A stretch of 15,312 nucleotides of DNA from Deltaproteobacteria bacterium RBG_16_44_11. Its GTDB lineage: Bacteria > Desulfobacterota > Syntrophia > Syntrophales > Smithellaceae. Position numbers and translations under genes: made by a program. The DNA lies in assembly GCA_001797845.1 (NCBI GenBank), contig MGQN01000017.1, positions 89,531 to 104,842 of the forward strand, written 5' to 3'. Under the pieces are notes generated by a model. That model had not been told where the DNA came from. It saw only the letters and a program-made list of their open reading frames with translations, and did not search any database. Of this stretch, positions 1 to 5,900 are shown in pieces; position 1 is the first letter of the stretch, and each line of letters begins with the position of its first letter.

Positions 1-192
1 CATTGCGTTTGTGCCACTATCTGTCAACATATCGAGAAATACTTCCCTCGCCGGGAGGAGGAATGTATTGTAACCGACAGCTCGCAGACACTCCAGCCGC
101 TGTGCTGCGGGGAGGAGGTACATTTTTTGCACGATCTTGATCTTGTGCATCTCCATGGGTACTTGCCGGCCATTGGACAATGTAATAATCAT
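1..192 (-). CDS. Tryptophanase / tyrosine phenol-lyase family (beta-eliminating lyase), N-terminal part
   Basis: Open frame of 64 codons that runs off the left edge, so only the N-terminus is present. The end of the visible protein reads G-Y-N-T-F-L-L (residues 40-46) and then F-L-D-M-L-T-D-S-G-T-N-A-M (52-64), the conserved N-terminal block of PLP-dependent tryptophanases and tyrosine phenol-lyases. The family splits tryptophan or tyrosine into indole or phenol, pyruvate and ammonia. The substrate cannot be told from this part, because the PLP lysine and substrate-binding residues lie outside the window. The ATG (190-192) has a good ribosome binding site, AGGAG, six bases upstream. A strong promoter lies at 277-306. 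The first 35 residues (M-I-I-T-L-S-N-G-R-Q and on) differ from my recollection of E. coli TnaA. Family call is firm, substrate is open. Confidence 0.85.
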   Translation of the reverse strand, partial: MIITLSNGRQVPMEMHKIKIVQKMYLLPAAQRLECLRAVGYNTFLLPAREVFLDMLTDSGTNAM

Positions 193-276
193 AATTTTCT
201 CCTTTCGACTTCCAAAGTTCAAAGAGCGTGAAATTACAGATAAATTATTGGTGATAGTTTCCTTTTGAGCGGGGGG

Positions 277-306
277 AGTATATGGAAAAACATTCTTATA
301 TGTCAA
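277..306 (-). promoter_or_regulatory. Sigma-70-like promoter of the tryptophanase-family gene
   Basis: On the minus strand a perfect -35 TTGACA (301-306) and a -10 TATACT (277-282) are separated by 18 bases. Transcription would start near 270, giving a leader of roughly 75-80 nt before the ATG at 192. I see no TnaC-like leader peptide or attenuator in that leader. Confidence 0.7.
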
Positions 307-613
307 GGTAATTTTAGGAATCCGAGAAAGTTGCCCTTAATTTTCCCGTATTCTTTCGGTTAATTTTACCGATCTAATCATGCGAGGATTGATTGCTCAG
401 CATCACATAAAAGGAAAGAAGAATGCTTAAAAAGGCTTGGCGGATTGAATTGAGAAACACCTTTTGATAAATTCCAAAAAGCTACCAAATTAGTGAGCTG
501 GTACAACCGTTCCAATTATTTCCTTGGCGCGGGATCACGATATCCTTCGGTTACAAGCCTGCACAGGCGGGATAGGTTTTTTTAATTCTCGTTATGGCTT
601 CGCAACGACGTCA
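307..613. other. Intergenic region without a supported gene
   Basis: This spacer lies between the divergent side of the lyase promoter and the 3' end of the hydrolase gene. I find no convincing coding sequence. A 14-codon frame at 423-467 has a purine-rich stretch (AAAGGAAAGAAG) in front of its ATG but nothing else to support it. Around 590-610 the sequence GGCTTCGCAACGACGTCATT resembles a worn end of the palindromic repeats seen at 8985-9057. A weak GCCTG/CAGGC inverted repeat near 560 is followed by a T run, but the two-base loop makes a real terminator doubtful. Confidence 0.4.
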
Positions 614-1495
614 TTAACCCAGAATTTTCTGCATCCACTTCCAGATCGCCCCGAAGGTCTTGTCCCTGTTCACTTCGTTGAAGTTCTCATGATAGTTCTT
701 TTCATGAACGATTAATGTCAGGAGTTTTGCTGGAATTGAATTCAAGGCTTTCTTACTGACCTGGGGGTCGGCAAGTTGATCCTTGCCGGCAAGGACGGCA
801 AACATCGGAAAACGTTCCCACGTCTTCATGTTTGCAATCACCCACGCCTGGGCCTTTTCGCTCTCTCCACCCATTTTTGCAGAAGCCGTTGTCCCCCGTA
901 AACCGATCTTCTCGTCATGATGGTGACGGGCGGTAATCTTCTCGTCATGGGTTAGCACATCCGTAACTGTCGGGAGTTTAACAGCGAAGGTTGGATGGAT
1001 CACCGCTATTAACTTGGCGATCTTTCTTGTAATGGCCGGGATTTTGACCCTACTTTCCAGCCAGGGAGAGGAAACGATGAATCCCTTGATATCGGTCTTT
1101 TTCGCCAGGGTCAGAGCGTACTTTAGGGCGATGAGTGCACCATTGGAATGACAAATGATAAAGATCGGGGCTTGGGGATGGCGCTCTTTCACCCAGAAAT
1201 AGAATTTATGTATATCATCGACATAATCGTCGAAAGAATTGATATGAAAAAAAACCTTCCCCTTCTCATTGTATTTCGGATAGGTTCCATGCCATCGCAG
1301 ATCCGGGGCATAGGTGGCAACACCCTTCTCCTTGAAATACAAAGCCGGCGTAACACAATCACCGGCATGTGCCATACCGCCATGGATACCGATCATCACG
1401 GCCTTGACCTCCCGGTCCGGCAACCATTCGTAGACAAGGAGTTTTGTCTTTGCATCAGCTTGAAATAATTCTGTCTTCGTTTCGGAGAAATTCAT
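614..1495 (-). CDS. Alpha/beta hydrolase, monoacylglycerol lipase-like (serine aminopeptidase S33 / Hydrolase_4 type)
   Basis: A 293-residue protein with the full alpha/beta-hydrolase layout. The oxyanion-hole region is H-G-G at 38-40, the nucleophile elbow is C-H-S-N-G with Ser117, the acid is Asp239 in G-K-D-Q-L-A-D-P, and the catalytic His269 lies in N-Y-H-E-N-F-N-E, matching the 'YHE.fNE' ending of lysophospholipase/monoglyceride lipase relatives. No signal peptide is seen, so it is probably cytoplasmic and cleaves an ester of unknown structure. An upstream in-frame ATG at 1525 would add ten residues but has no ribosome binding site; the ATG at 1495 has AGGA six bases upstream, so I use it. 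The elbow is C-H-S-N-G rather than the common G-H-S-M-G. A 14-bp direct repeat (906-919 and 936-949) encodes H-D-E-K-I twice. The gene stands alone, with its own candidate promoter at 1548-1576. Confidence 0.85.
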   Translation of the reverse strand: MNFSETKTELFQADAKTKLLVYEWLPDREVKAVMIGIHGGMAHAGDCVTPALYFKEKGVATYAPDLRWHGTYPKYNEKGKVFFHINSFDDYVDDIHKFYFWVKERHPQAPIFIICHSNGALIALKYALTLAKKTDIKGFIVSSPWLESRVKIPAITRKIAKLIAVIHPTFAVKLPTVTDVLTHDEKITARHHHDEKIGLRGTTASAKMGGESEKAQAWVIANMKTWERFPMFAVLAGKDQLADPQVSKKALNSIPAKLLTLIVHEKNYHENFNEVNRDKTFGAIWKWMQKILG

Positions 1496-1547
1496 AAACC
1501 ATCCTTTATGTCTTTTTTCGACCATCAGTATTTTGTAATCCAGTGTT

Positions 1548-1576
1548 CAAATATGCGAATTTGATGAATATGTCAA
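1548..1576 (-). promoter_or_regulatory. Candidate promoter of the hydrolase gene
   Basis: On the minus strand TTGACA (1571-1576) is followed after exactly 17 bases by TATTTG (1548-1553). The -35 is perfect and the -10 is weak (3-4 of 6). It lies about 50 bases before the hydrolase ATG at 1495. Confidence 0.45.
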
Positions 1577-1922
1577 TATCTGATCGCTTTTTGTCGAATT
1601 ATTTCACGTCCGGGGATAATCATGGACGTCCCCGATTATTTCCTAGATTAAAACCACCAGAAAGCTAGAACCATATCCTTTGTCATTCCGAGAAAATAAA
1701 ACGCGATCCGGCTTGTGTTCCGGCACGTGTGACCTCGTGTGACCTTCAGGTTATTAGGTTATACGCCAGACTATCGCCTCGAGTGCCGTTAAAGTATCAG
1801 GGTAAATCCAGTAATCCACCTATCCCTTATCATTCCCTGGCATGACCAGGGAATCCAGAAATAGTTAATGGCCTAAAAGCCGGGAATGGTGAGGGTTTGC
1901 GTTGTTCTTTAGTGGCAATTGT
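1577..1922. repeat. Intergenic region with a palindromic repeat (1832-1854)
   Basis: No gene is visible here. At 1832-1854 there is a perfect 9-bp inverted repeat, ATTCCCTGG, loop catga, CCAGGGAAT, set in TCATTCC...GGGAATCCAG. This matches the style of the palindromes at 4784-5060 and is probably a member of the same dispersed family. A second short start of the same kind, TGTCATTCCGAG, lies near 1680. The tandem GTGTGACCTCGTGTGACC near 1727-1744 is a short local duplication. Confidence 0.5.
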
Positions 1923-2099
1923 CAAGAATCACGGGTATAAACCGCAGAGCAAGCTGCTGGGTATTCCCTCCGCTTTGCGGGATTGTTCAACTTACCAATT
2001 CCGATGTGCTGCGCCCTGCATCCGCCGGGCTTTGCTTTCGGAATTGGAGTTTCACGAAAAAGATTTAACCTAAGTTTCCTGTCGTACCCGTGATTTTTT
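1923..2099. repeat. Nested palindromic element overlapping the 3' end of the toxin gene
   Basis: The segment is bounded by an 11-bp perfect inverted repeat, AATCACGGGTA at 1927-1937 and TACCCGTGATT at 2085-2095. Inside are two further hairpins. One is 1942-1950 with 1972-1980 (CCGCAGAGC/GCTTTGCGG, one G-T pair). The other is 1995-2004 with 2038-2047 (CCAATTCCGA/TCGGAATTGG, perfect 10 bp), which extends past a two-base bulge by AACT/AGTT (1989-1992 with 2048-2051). The right outer arm lies inside the last codons of the RelE-like toxin. This looks like a small non-autonomous palindromic element or a processed structured RNA; no transposase is present nearby. Confidence 0.55.
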
Positions 2100-2345
2100 G
2101 TAAATTTCCCGCCGATGGCCGATGCTGAGAACAAGAACGTCGCTATCAATTATGGTGAATATTACCCTGTAATCTCCTACGCGCATTTTTCTTAATCCGG
2201 CAAATTCACCCTTGAGAACCGGATAGGTTTCAGCTCGCTCAGAAAGATCCTTTTCAATTTTGTCAAGAATCCGGCGCGCCTCCTTTTTGTCGAGACGGCC
2301 CAGGTCTCTTTCAATAGATTTCTTGTATTTGATATTAAAGGCCAA
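2070..2345 (-). CDS. RelE/ParE-family toxin
   Basis: A 91-residue basic protein with the RelE-like mRNA-interferase pattern: N-terminal Y-K-K-S-I-E-R-D-L, L-K-G-E-F-A-G-L-R-K near 44-53, then R-V-G-D-Y-R-V-I-F (55-63) and the typical family ending G-H-R-R-E-I-Y-K-K (76-84). Such toxins cut mRNA in the ribosome A site and are held inactive by the partner antitoxin. The start is a TTG (2343-2345) preceded by GAGGA, and it overlaps the antitoxin's 3' end by 11 bases, so the two are translationally coupled. The tail after Y-K-K (S-R-V-R-Q-E-T) is encoded by one arm of the palindromic element at 1923-2099 and may be an added extension. Sequence alone cannot show whether the toxin is active; key conserved Arg and Tyr positions look intact. 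Confidence 0.85.
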   Translation of the reverse strand: MAFNIKYKKSIERDLGRLDKKEARRILDKIEKDLSERAETYPVLKGEFAGLRKMRVGDYRVIFTIIDSDVLVLSIGHRREIYKKSRVRQET

Positions 2346-2553
2346 GGTTTTTCCTCAGCTCTTTTGACGAAATAACTTCATCTTTCGGATTTCTTAAACG
2401 GTCGATGGCAATGCGCAAATCAGCAAAATCTTCAATATACGCTTCCAATGCCTTTTGGATGTGAAAAGAACGAGGCCTTTCCGTTTCCTCCGCAATATCG
2501 TCAAGATGCTTTGTTAATTCGTCGGGAAGGCGGATAGATACTGTAGCTTTCAT
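2335..2553 (-). CDS. Ribbon-helix-helix antitoxin (RelB/CopG-like)
   Basis: A 72-residue protein starting M-K-A-T-V-S-I-R-L-P-D-E-L, the beta strand and first helix of a ribbon-helix-helix DNA-binding domain, with R-P-R-S-F-H-I-Q-K-A-L near 26-36 as the second helix. The C-terminal part (D-L-R-I-A-I-D-R-L through S-S-K-E-L-R-K-N-L-G-L) is the segment that would wrap the toxin. The ATG (2551-2553) has a strong AAAGGGGG site six bases upstream (2560-2567). The gene is first in a two-gene operon with the RelE-like toxin, overlapping it by 11 bases. It probably represses its own promoter through the palindrome at 2596-2606, as is known for this type of module. Confidence 0.87.
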   Translation of the reverse strand: MKATVSIRLPDELTKHLDDIAEETERPRSFHIQKALEAYIEDFADLRIAIDRLRNPKDEVISSKELRKNLGL

Positions 2554-2583
2554 AATATACCCCCTTTAGATTACTTGTGATGC

Positions 2584-2612
2584 ATTGTATACGATTTATG
2601 ACATAATGTCAA
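2584..2612 (-). promoter_or_regulatory. Toxin-antitoxin promoter with embedded operator
   Basis: On the minus strand TTGACA (2607-2612) and TACAAT (2584-2589) are separated by exactly 17 bases, a near-consensus sigma-70 promoter. The spacer starts with a perfect 11-bp palindrome, TTATGTCATAA (2596-2606), which is a natural operator for the ribbon-helix-helix antitoxin. The transcript would start about 25 bases before the antitoxin ATG. Confidence 0.72.
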
Positions 2613-2625
2613 GAGCGCCCAAGTA

Positions 2626-2652
2626 TTATGCCTTTTCCACAATGGCGATTTA
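2626..2652 (-). pseudogene. Possible remnant of a restriction-modification enzyme C-terminus (weak)
   Basis: Read on the minus strand the codons give I-A-I-V-E-K-A-stop, preceded by TAA where GAA is expected. This is the same ending as the clearer remnant at 3293-3373. The DNA TTTTCCACAATGGCGATTT (2633-2651) matches 3312-3330 at 18 of 19 positions. It is only seven residues long, so the match could be a short direct repeat rather than a gene remnant. Confidence 0.3.
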
Positions 2653-2748
2653 GTGACACTCGCTAAGAGCAAACAAAGTGAAGCTCGAAGCGTAGCGGGA
2701 TAATGAGCACCTTTGAACTATCCCATGCGCGCAGCACAGTGGGATGTA

Positions 2749-2856
2749 TCATTTACCACCTTCGACGATTTTGATTTCACCTTCGGTCAGTCCATACAAT
2801 TCATAAACCAGTTTGTCAATCTGGCGGTCGGTCGCATCAATTTCTCGCTGGATCAT
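2749..2856 (-). pseudogene. Remnant of a restriction-modification enzyme C-terminus
   Basis: The minus strand encodes 35 residues, M-I-Q-R-E-I-D-A-T-D-R-Q-I-D, then K-L-V-Y-E-L-Y-G-L-T-E-G-E-I-K-I-V-E and a stop. This is the characteristic C-terminal tail (I-D-x-L-V-Y-E-L-Y-G-L-T-E-x-E-I-x-x-V-E) of type II/IIG restriction-methylase proteins with a TaqI-like specificity domain. Upstream in the same frame is an immediate stop (TAG, 2863-2865), which is also the stop of the membrane-protein gene, so the catalytic and recognition domains are gone. The piece has no internal stops, but it cannot work as an enzyme. It is best read as the end of a deleted gene. Confidence 0.65.
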
Positions 2857-2862
2857 TTTTTT

Positions 2863-3225
2863 CTAGGCAGCAAAATAGCCAACAACAACCTGCGCCGCTA
2901 AGAATATCAGAAGAAGATACAGTCTTAAGCAGACTTCTTTCATGTTATCAATCTTTCGAACTTTTGCCGCAAGAATCGTCGAGACTGCCAAGACACCTGC
3001 TGTAATAATGATTGGAAGTGAAATGAAGAAGAAGCCGTACATTGCCCAGTTTTCAGAATACGATCTTTCCAGCCAAGCCCAACCAACAAAGAATGCCGAC
3101 ACAAGCGAGCATAGCCACAATATAATGGATAGAGCCGAAAGAATTTTTCTGCTCATTTTAAAAACACCAATGACAATAAGAGTCCCTGAAATTGCCACGA
3201 AGAGAATTACAATGGGAATTAGCAT
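2863..3225 (-). CDS. Small four-helix membrane protein of unknown function
   Basis: A 120-residue hydrophobic protein. Four likely membrane segments are at about residues 2-22, 28-50, 63-87 and 99-119, joined by short charged loops (K-M-S-R-K after the first, E-R-S-Y-S-E-N-W before the third, K-V-R-K-I-D-N-M-K-E before the fourth). I do not recognise the family. The ATG (3223-3225) has AAAGGA about 12 bases upstream, a rather long spacing, so expression is plausible but not assured. The gene sits between two remnants of restriction-enzyme tails (2749-2856 and 3293-3373), and its stop codon lies just in front of the first. This suggests it belongs to the variable part of an old defence or mobile locus, but its own role is unknown. 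Confidence 0.6.
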   Translation of the reverse strand: MLIPIVILFVAISGTLIVIGVFKMSRKILSALSIILWLCSLVSAFFVGWAWLERSYSENWAMYGFFFISLPIIITAGVLAVSTILAAKVRKIDNMKEVCLRLYLLLIFLAAQVVVGYFAA

Positions 3226-3292
3226 GCAGTTCTTTTTCCTTTCTGTGGGCTAAAAATTAATATATTCGGTGGGTATTTCCAAATATTTATTA

Positions 3293-3373
3293 TTAATTAC
3301 TTAGTTTCTTTTTTTCCACGATGGCGATTTCTTATTGGGGCAAATCATACAGTTCGTAAACCAGTTAGTCAAT
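3293..3373 (-). pseudogene. Degraded restriction-modification enzyme C-terminus with two in-frame stops
   Basis: The minus strand reads I-D-stop-L-V-Y-E-L-Y-D-L-P-Q-stop-E-I-A-I-V-E-K-K-K-L-S-N-stop. The pattern is the same C-terminal tail as at 2749-2856, but with stop codons at 3365-3367 and 3332-3334, so it is a clear pseudogene. It differs in sequence from the first copy and therefore comes from a different enzyme of the same broad group rather than from a recent duplication. Confidence 0.62.
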
Positions 3374-3518
3374 ACCTGTCCGCGCCTGGCGCGGGGAGTG
3401 CGACATCATCGAATTCCAGTTAAACCTAAGACGAGAAAATAAATAAATTTATTCAAGAAAACCGGGACACATGTCAAAAATAATGATTTGACCCCGATTT
3501 CCAAAGAGCTAAATCCGA
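3374..3518. repeat. Intergenic stretch with small inverted repeats
   Basis: No gene is visible. A perfect palindrome CCGCGCC-t-GGCGCGG lies at 3380-3394. At 3473-3492 GTCAAA and TTTGAC form a 6-bp inverted repeat with 8 bases between, set in CGGGACACATG...CCCCGAT, which resembles the border sequences often left near REP-associated transposases. No transposase is present, so the mobile origin is only a guess. Confidence 0.35.
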
Positions 3519-3734
3519 TTACATATAGTCAAGGTCGATACTTACGTTGTGGTGTTTCATTAGGTGGTTTTTTACTACTTCAATTTGGTGTTTGACATTA
3601 TCAAGTGGTTCAAAAGAACGTTTTACATAATGCCATATTTCATTTGGCAACGTAGGTTGAATATTCGTATAGGGAAAGCGGTTTTGCATGTCAATGAAAT
3701 TATAAGGACAATATCTACTATAAAGATAACCATT
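3519..3734 (-). pseudogene. Orphan coding fragment, unrecognised
   Basis: The minus strand is open for 71 codons, from just after a TGA at 3735-3737 to the TAA at 3519-3521. It reads like real protein (for example P-T-L-P-N-E-I-W-H-Y-V-K-R-S-F and Q-I-E-V-V-K-N-H-L-M-K-H-H-N). The first in-frame ATG (3687-3689) would give 56 residues, but there is no good ribosome binding site and the coding look extends upstream of it. I therefore read it as the 3' end of a broken gene. I do not recognise the family. The plus-strand frame at 3564-3758 is probably its shadow. Confidence 0.33.
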
Positions 3735-3770
3735 TCACTTTTAAGGCCCATAATTTAGACTTTACAAAAG

Positions 3771-3794
3771 CCTTTCTTCCTGATTAAAGAAAGG
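3771..3794 (+). promoter_or_regulatory. Hairpin overlapping the trxB ribosome binding site
   Basis: CCTTTCTT (3771-3778) and AAGAAAGG (3787-3794) form a perfect 8-bp stem with an 8-base loop. The right arm contains the AAAGG in front of the ATG at 3800, so in the folded transcript that site would be blocked. It is not followed by a T run, so it is not a terminator. A second start, GTG at 3821, with AAGGAG at 3806-3811, stays free. Confidence 0.4.
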
Positions 3795-3799
3795 ACAAA

Positions 3800-4783
3800 A
3801 TGTTTAAGGAGACACTTTCTGTGAGCAAAGCAAAATTGCCCCAATACGATTACGATATAATAATTATCGGGGGTGGGCCGGCAGGTTATACTGCCGGTTT
3901 GTACGCCGCCCGTGCCGGGCTTAAAACACTGCTGGTGGAAGGCGCGTCAACCGTCAGCCAAATAACCATTACTGATTTAATCGAAAATTATCCGGGAATC
4001 CCTGAAGGCATTAACGGTTTTGACCTGATGCAGTTATTCAAAAATCAGGCACTTAAATTCGGTTTGGAAACACTGGCTAAAGATGTATCCGCAATCAAAA
4101 ATAATGCGTTTTCCCCTGCTATCTGGGATATTACAGTGGGAGATAAATCCTTCAAAACTTTAAGTGTAATTGCCGCGACCGGCGCGCAGTGGCGCAAACT
4201 GGGAGTCCCCGGTGAGGAGGAATTTGCCGGAAAGGGAGTTTCCTACTGCGCTACCTGTGATGGGCCGTTTTATAAAAACAAAGATGTGGTGGTTGTGGGC
4301 GGCGGTGATACGGCCATTCAGGAAGCTCTCTTTCTGACTCATTTCGCCAAAAAAGTTATTGTCGTCCATCGCCGCGATCGACTGCGCGCCGCAGGAATTT
4401 TACAAAAAAGGGCATTTGCCGAAAAGAAAATCGAGTTTGCCTGGAAGGCGAATCTGACTGAGGTTGTAGGCCGTGATTTTGTCACGGGTATTAAGATAGC
4501 CGATGTGGAATCCGGAAAATTAAGTGAAATCCCAGCGGAAGGAGTTTTTATTTTTGTCGGACGCATTCCACATACAAATCTTTTTCATGTCTTATTGAAG
4601 TTGGACGCCGGCGCCTACATTATTACCGACGACAACATGCGCACTTCCGCCGCCGGAATATTCGCCGCCGGAGACTGCCGGGCAAAACAATTCCGGCAGG
4701 TTATTACCGCCGCGGGCGACGGCGCTAACGCGGCGTTCAGCGCTGAGCTTTATGTAGGGGACATGAAAGGCCAAAGTTATTAA
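3800..4783 (+). CDS. trxB: Thioredoxin reductase (NADPH-dependent, FAD)
   Basis: A 327-residue flavoprotein of the bacterial low-molecular-weight thioredoxin reductase type, which passes electrons from NADPH through FAD to thioredoxin. Seen in order: FAD motif G-G-G-P-A-G (24-29), the redox pair C150-A-T-C153 in S-Y-C-A-T-C-D-G, the NADPH motif G-G-G-D-T-A (167-172), H-R-R-D-R-L-R-A (190-197, which binds the NADPH 2'-phosphate) and the FAD-binding G-D-C-R with Q-V-I-T-A-A-G-D-G-A (291-309). Length is normal. Both active-site residues are Cys, with no Sec. Two starts are possible: ATG 3800, with AAGGA four bases upstream but inside a hairpin, or GTG 3821, with AAGGAG nine bases upstream, which would remove seven residues before the FAD motif. 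I keep ATG. It is separated from lgt by a repeat-filled spacer, so co-transcription with it is uncertain. Confidence 0.94.
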   Translation: MFKETLSVSKAKLPQYDYDIIIIGGGPAGYTAGLYAARAGLKTLLVEGASTVSQITITDLIENYPGIPEGINGFDLMQLFKNQALKFGLETLAKDVSAIKNNAFSPAIWDITVGDKSFKTLSVIAATGAQWRKLGVPGEEEFAGKGVSYCATCDGPFYKNKDVVVVGGGDTAIQEALFLTHFAKKVIVVHRRDRLRAAGILQKRAFAEKKIEFAWKANLTEVVGRDFVTGIKIADVESGKLSEIPAEGVFIFVGRIPHTNLFHVLLKLDAGAYIITDDNMRTSAAGIFAAGDCRAKQFRQVITAAGDGANAAFSAELYVGDMKGQSY

Positions 4784-5060
4784 GCCCTGAAGTTGAGAGA
4801 TTGCCGCGTTCTGATTTATCGGGACTTTTGCCCAGCAGGGAACCCCTGCGAATGAGACTGCGTCGCAATTATCTTTTTGTCATTTCGTGCGAGCGAAGCG
4901 CGACGAAGAGCCTGCCCCGTACTTGATACGGGGGAATCCAGTATTATTGAAACTGGATACCGGCCTTTGCCGGTATGACGACCTTAATGCTAACGATATT
5001 AAGACAAAGCCCCGCATGCCTGGTTATGCGGGACGCAAGGACAAAAGGAATTTATAAATC
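4784..5060. repeat. Spacer filled with palindromic repeats
   Basis: No gene is seen. Hairpins in order: GCAGGG/CCCTGC (4835-4840 with 4844-4849); CCCCGTA/TACGGGG (4915-4921 with 4927-4933); ATACCGGC/GCCGGTAT (4957-4964 with 4969-4976), inside GGAATCCAG...ACTGGATACC...TATGACG; and CCGCAT/ATGCGG near 5012-5031. The segment GTCATTTCGTGCGAGCGAAGCGCGACGAAG (4879 onward) is the same kind of repeat head as at 8985. These are typical intergenic dispersed palindromes; the last hairpin could act as a weak transcription stop before lgt but lacks a T run. Confidence 0.6.
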
Positions 5061-5891
5061 ATGGAATCTTTAATCAACGCGTGGCAACAATTGCCCGCAC
5101 ACATAAGTCCCTATCTGTTTAGCATCGGTTCTTTTCAATTACGCTATTACAGCCTGATGTATATTGTCGCTTTCGCTATCGTTTATTTTCTGGTCCTGTA
5201 CAGAATAAAGCATGAAAATTACAAATACACCGCCGAAAATATTCAGGATTATCTGGTCTGGGCGATGATCGGCGTGCTGATAGGCGCGAGACTTGGCGAT
5301 GTATTAATTTATAATTTTAGTTACTTCGCTCAGCATCCGCTCGAAATCTTTTTGCCTTTTGATTTTTTCAACGGCATCAGATTTACCGGCATCAGCGGCA
5401 TGTCCTATCACGGCGGCCTTATCGGTGTAATTATTATGACCATTTTATTTTGCCGCAAGCGCAAGATCGATTTTTGGAAGTTTACCGATCTGCTTTGTCC
5501 GGCCATACCGCTTGGTTATACGTTCGGCCGTATCGGCAATTTTATCAATGGCGAACTCTTCGGCCGCGTAACCACAGTGCCGTGGGGAATGTATTTTCCG
5601 CTTGATCCGACAAGAAGTTTGCGCCATCCATCTCAACTCTACGAAGCCGCGTTCGAGGGAATTTTTTTGTTTATTGTGCTGTGGCTGATGAGAAAAAAGA
5701 AACGTTTTGACGGATTTCTTGTGGGAATGTATATTTGCGGTTATGGATTAACACGCTTTATTATCGAATTTTTCCGTGAACCGGACTATGTTGTCGGCCC
5801 TATAAGCATAGGACAACTTCTGTGCCTGTTGATGATGTTGGGTGGCATCGCCCTTTTAATCTGGCGCAAAAACGCAACGGGAAAAAAATGA
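5061..5891 (+). CDS. lgt: Phosphatidylglycerol-prolipoprotein diacylglyceryl transferase
   Basis: A 276-residue inner-membrane enzyme that moves diacylglycerol from phosphatidylglycerol to the lipobox cysteine of prelipoproteins, the first step of lipoprotein maturation. Family hallmarks: M-S-Y-H-G-G (114-119, with the essential His117), the signature G-R-I-G-N-F-I-N-G-E-L-F-G (156-168, with catalytic Arg157), H-P-S-Q-L-Y-E-A (189-196) and F-F-R-E-P-D (237-242). About seven membrane helices are seen, as is usual. The ATG has AAAAGGAA some ten bases upstream. The stop TGA (5889-5891) overlaps the ribosome binding site of the next gene, the Sec-containing flavoprotein, which starts nine bases later, so the two are almost surely co-transcribed. 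Confidence 0.95.
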   Translation: MESLINAWQQLPAHISPYLFSIGSFQLRYYSLMYIVAFAIVYFLVLYRIKHENYKYTAENIQDYLVWAMIGVLIGARLGDVLIYNFSYFAQHPLEIFLPFDFFNGIRFTGISGMSYHGGLIGVIIMTILFCRKRKIDFWKFTDLLCPAIPLGYTFGRIGNFINGELFGRVTTVPWGMYFPLDPTRSLRHPSQLYEAAFEGIFLFIVLWLMRKKKRFDGFLVGMYICGYGLTRFIIEFFREPDYVVGPISIGQLLCLLMMLGGIALLIWRKNATGKK

Positions 5892-5900
5892 GGTGAAGCA

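Noticed and set aside
423..467. 14-residue leader peptide frame
   Set aside because: There is a purine-rich stretch before the ATG, but no gene follows on this strand and nothing suggests attenuation.
550..580. Rho-independent terminator
   Set aside because: The GCCTG/CAGGC stem has only a two-base loop, and the T run is seven bases away with G-rich sequence between.
524..715. Plus-strand 63-codon frame
   Set aside because: It overlaps the 3' end of the hydrolase gene, has no ribosome binding site and no recognisable protein features.
1985..2055. Integron attC site near the toxin gene
   Set aside because: GTTCAAC at 1985-1991 fits one core box and the stem has a bulge, but the matching GTTRRRY box on the other side is absent (GTTTCAC).
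2713..3253. Plus-strand frames across the membrane-protein and remnant region
   Set aside because: They are antisense to better-supported minus-strand coding sequence and lack family features.
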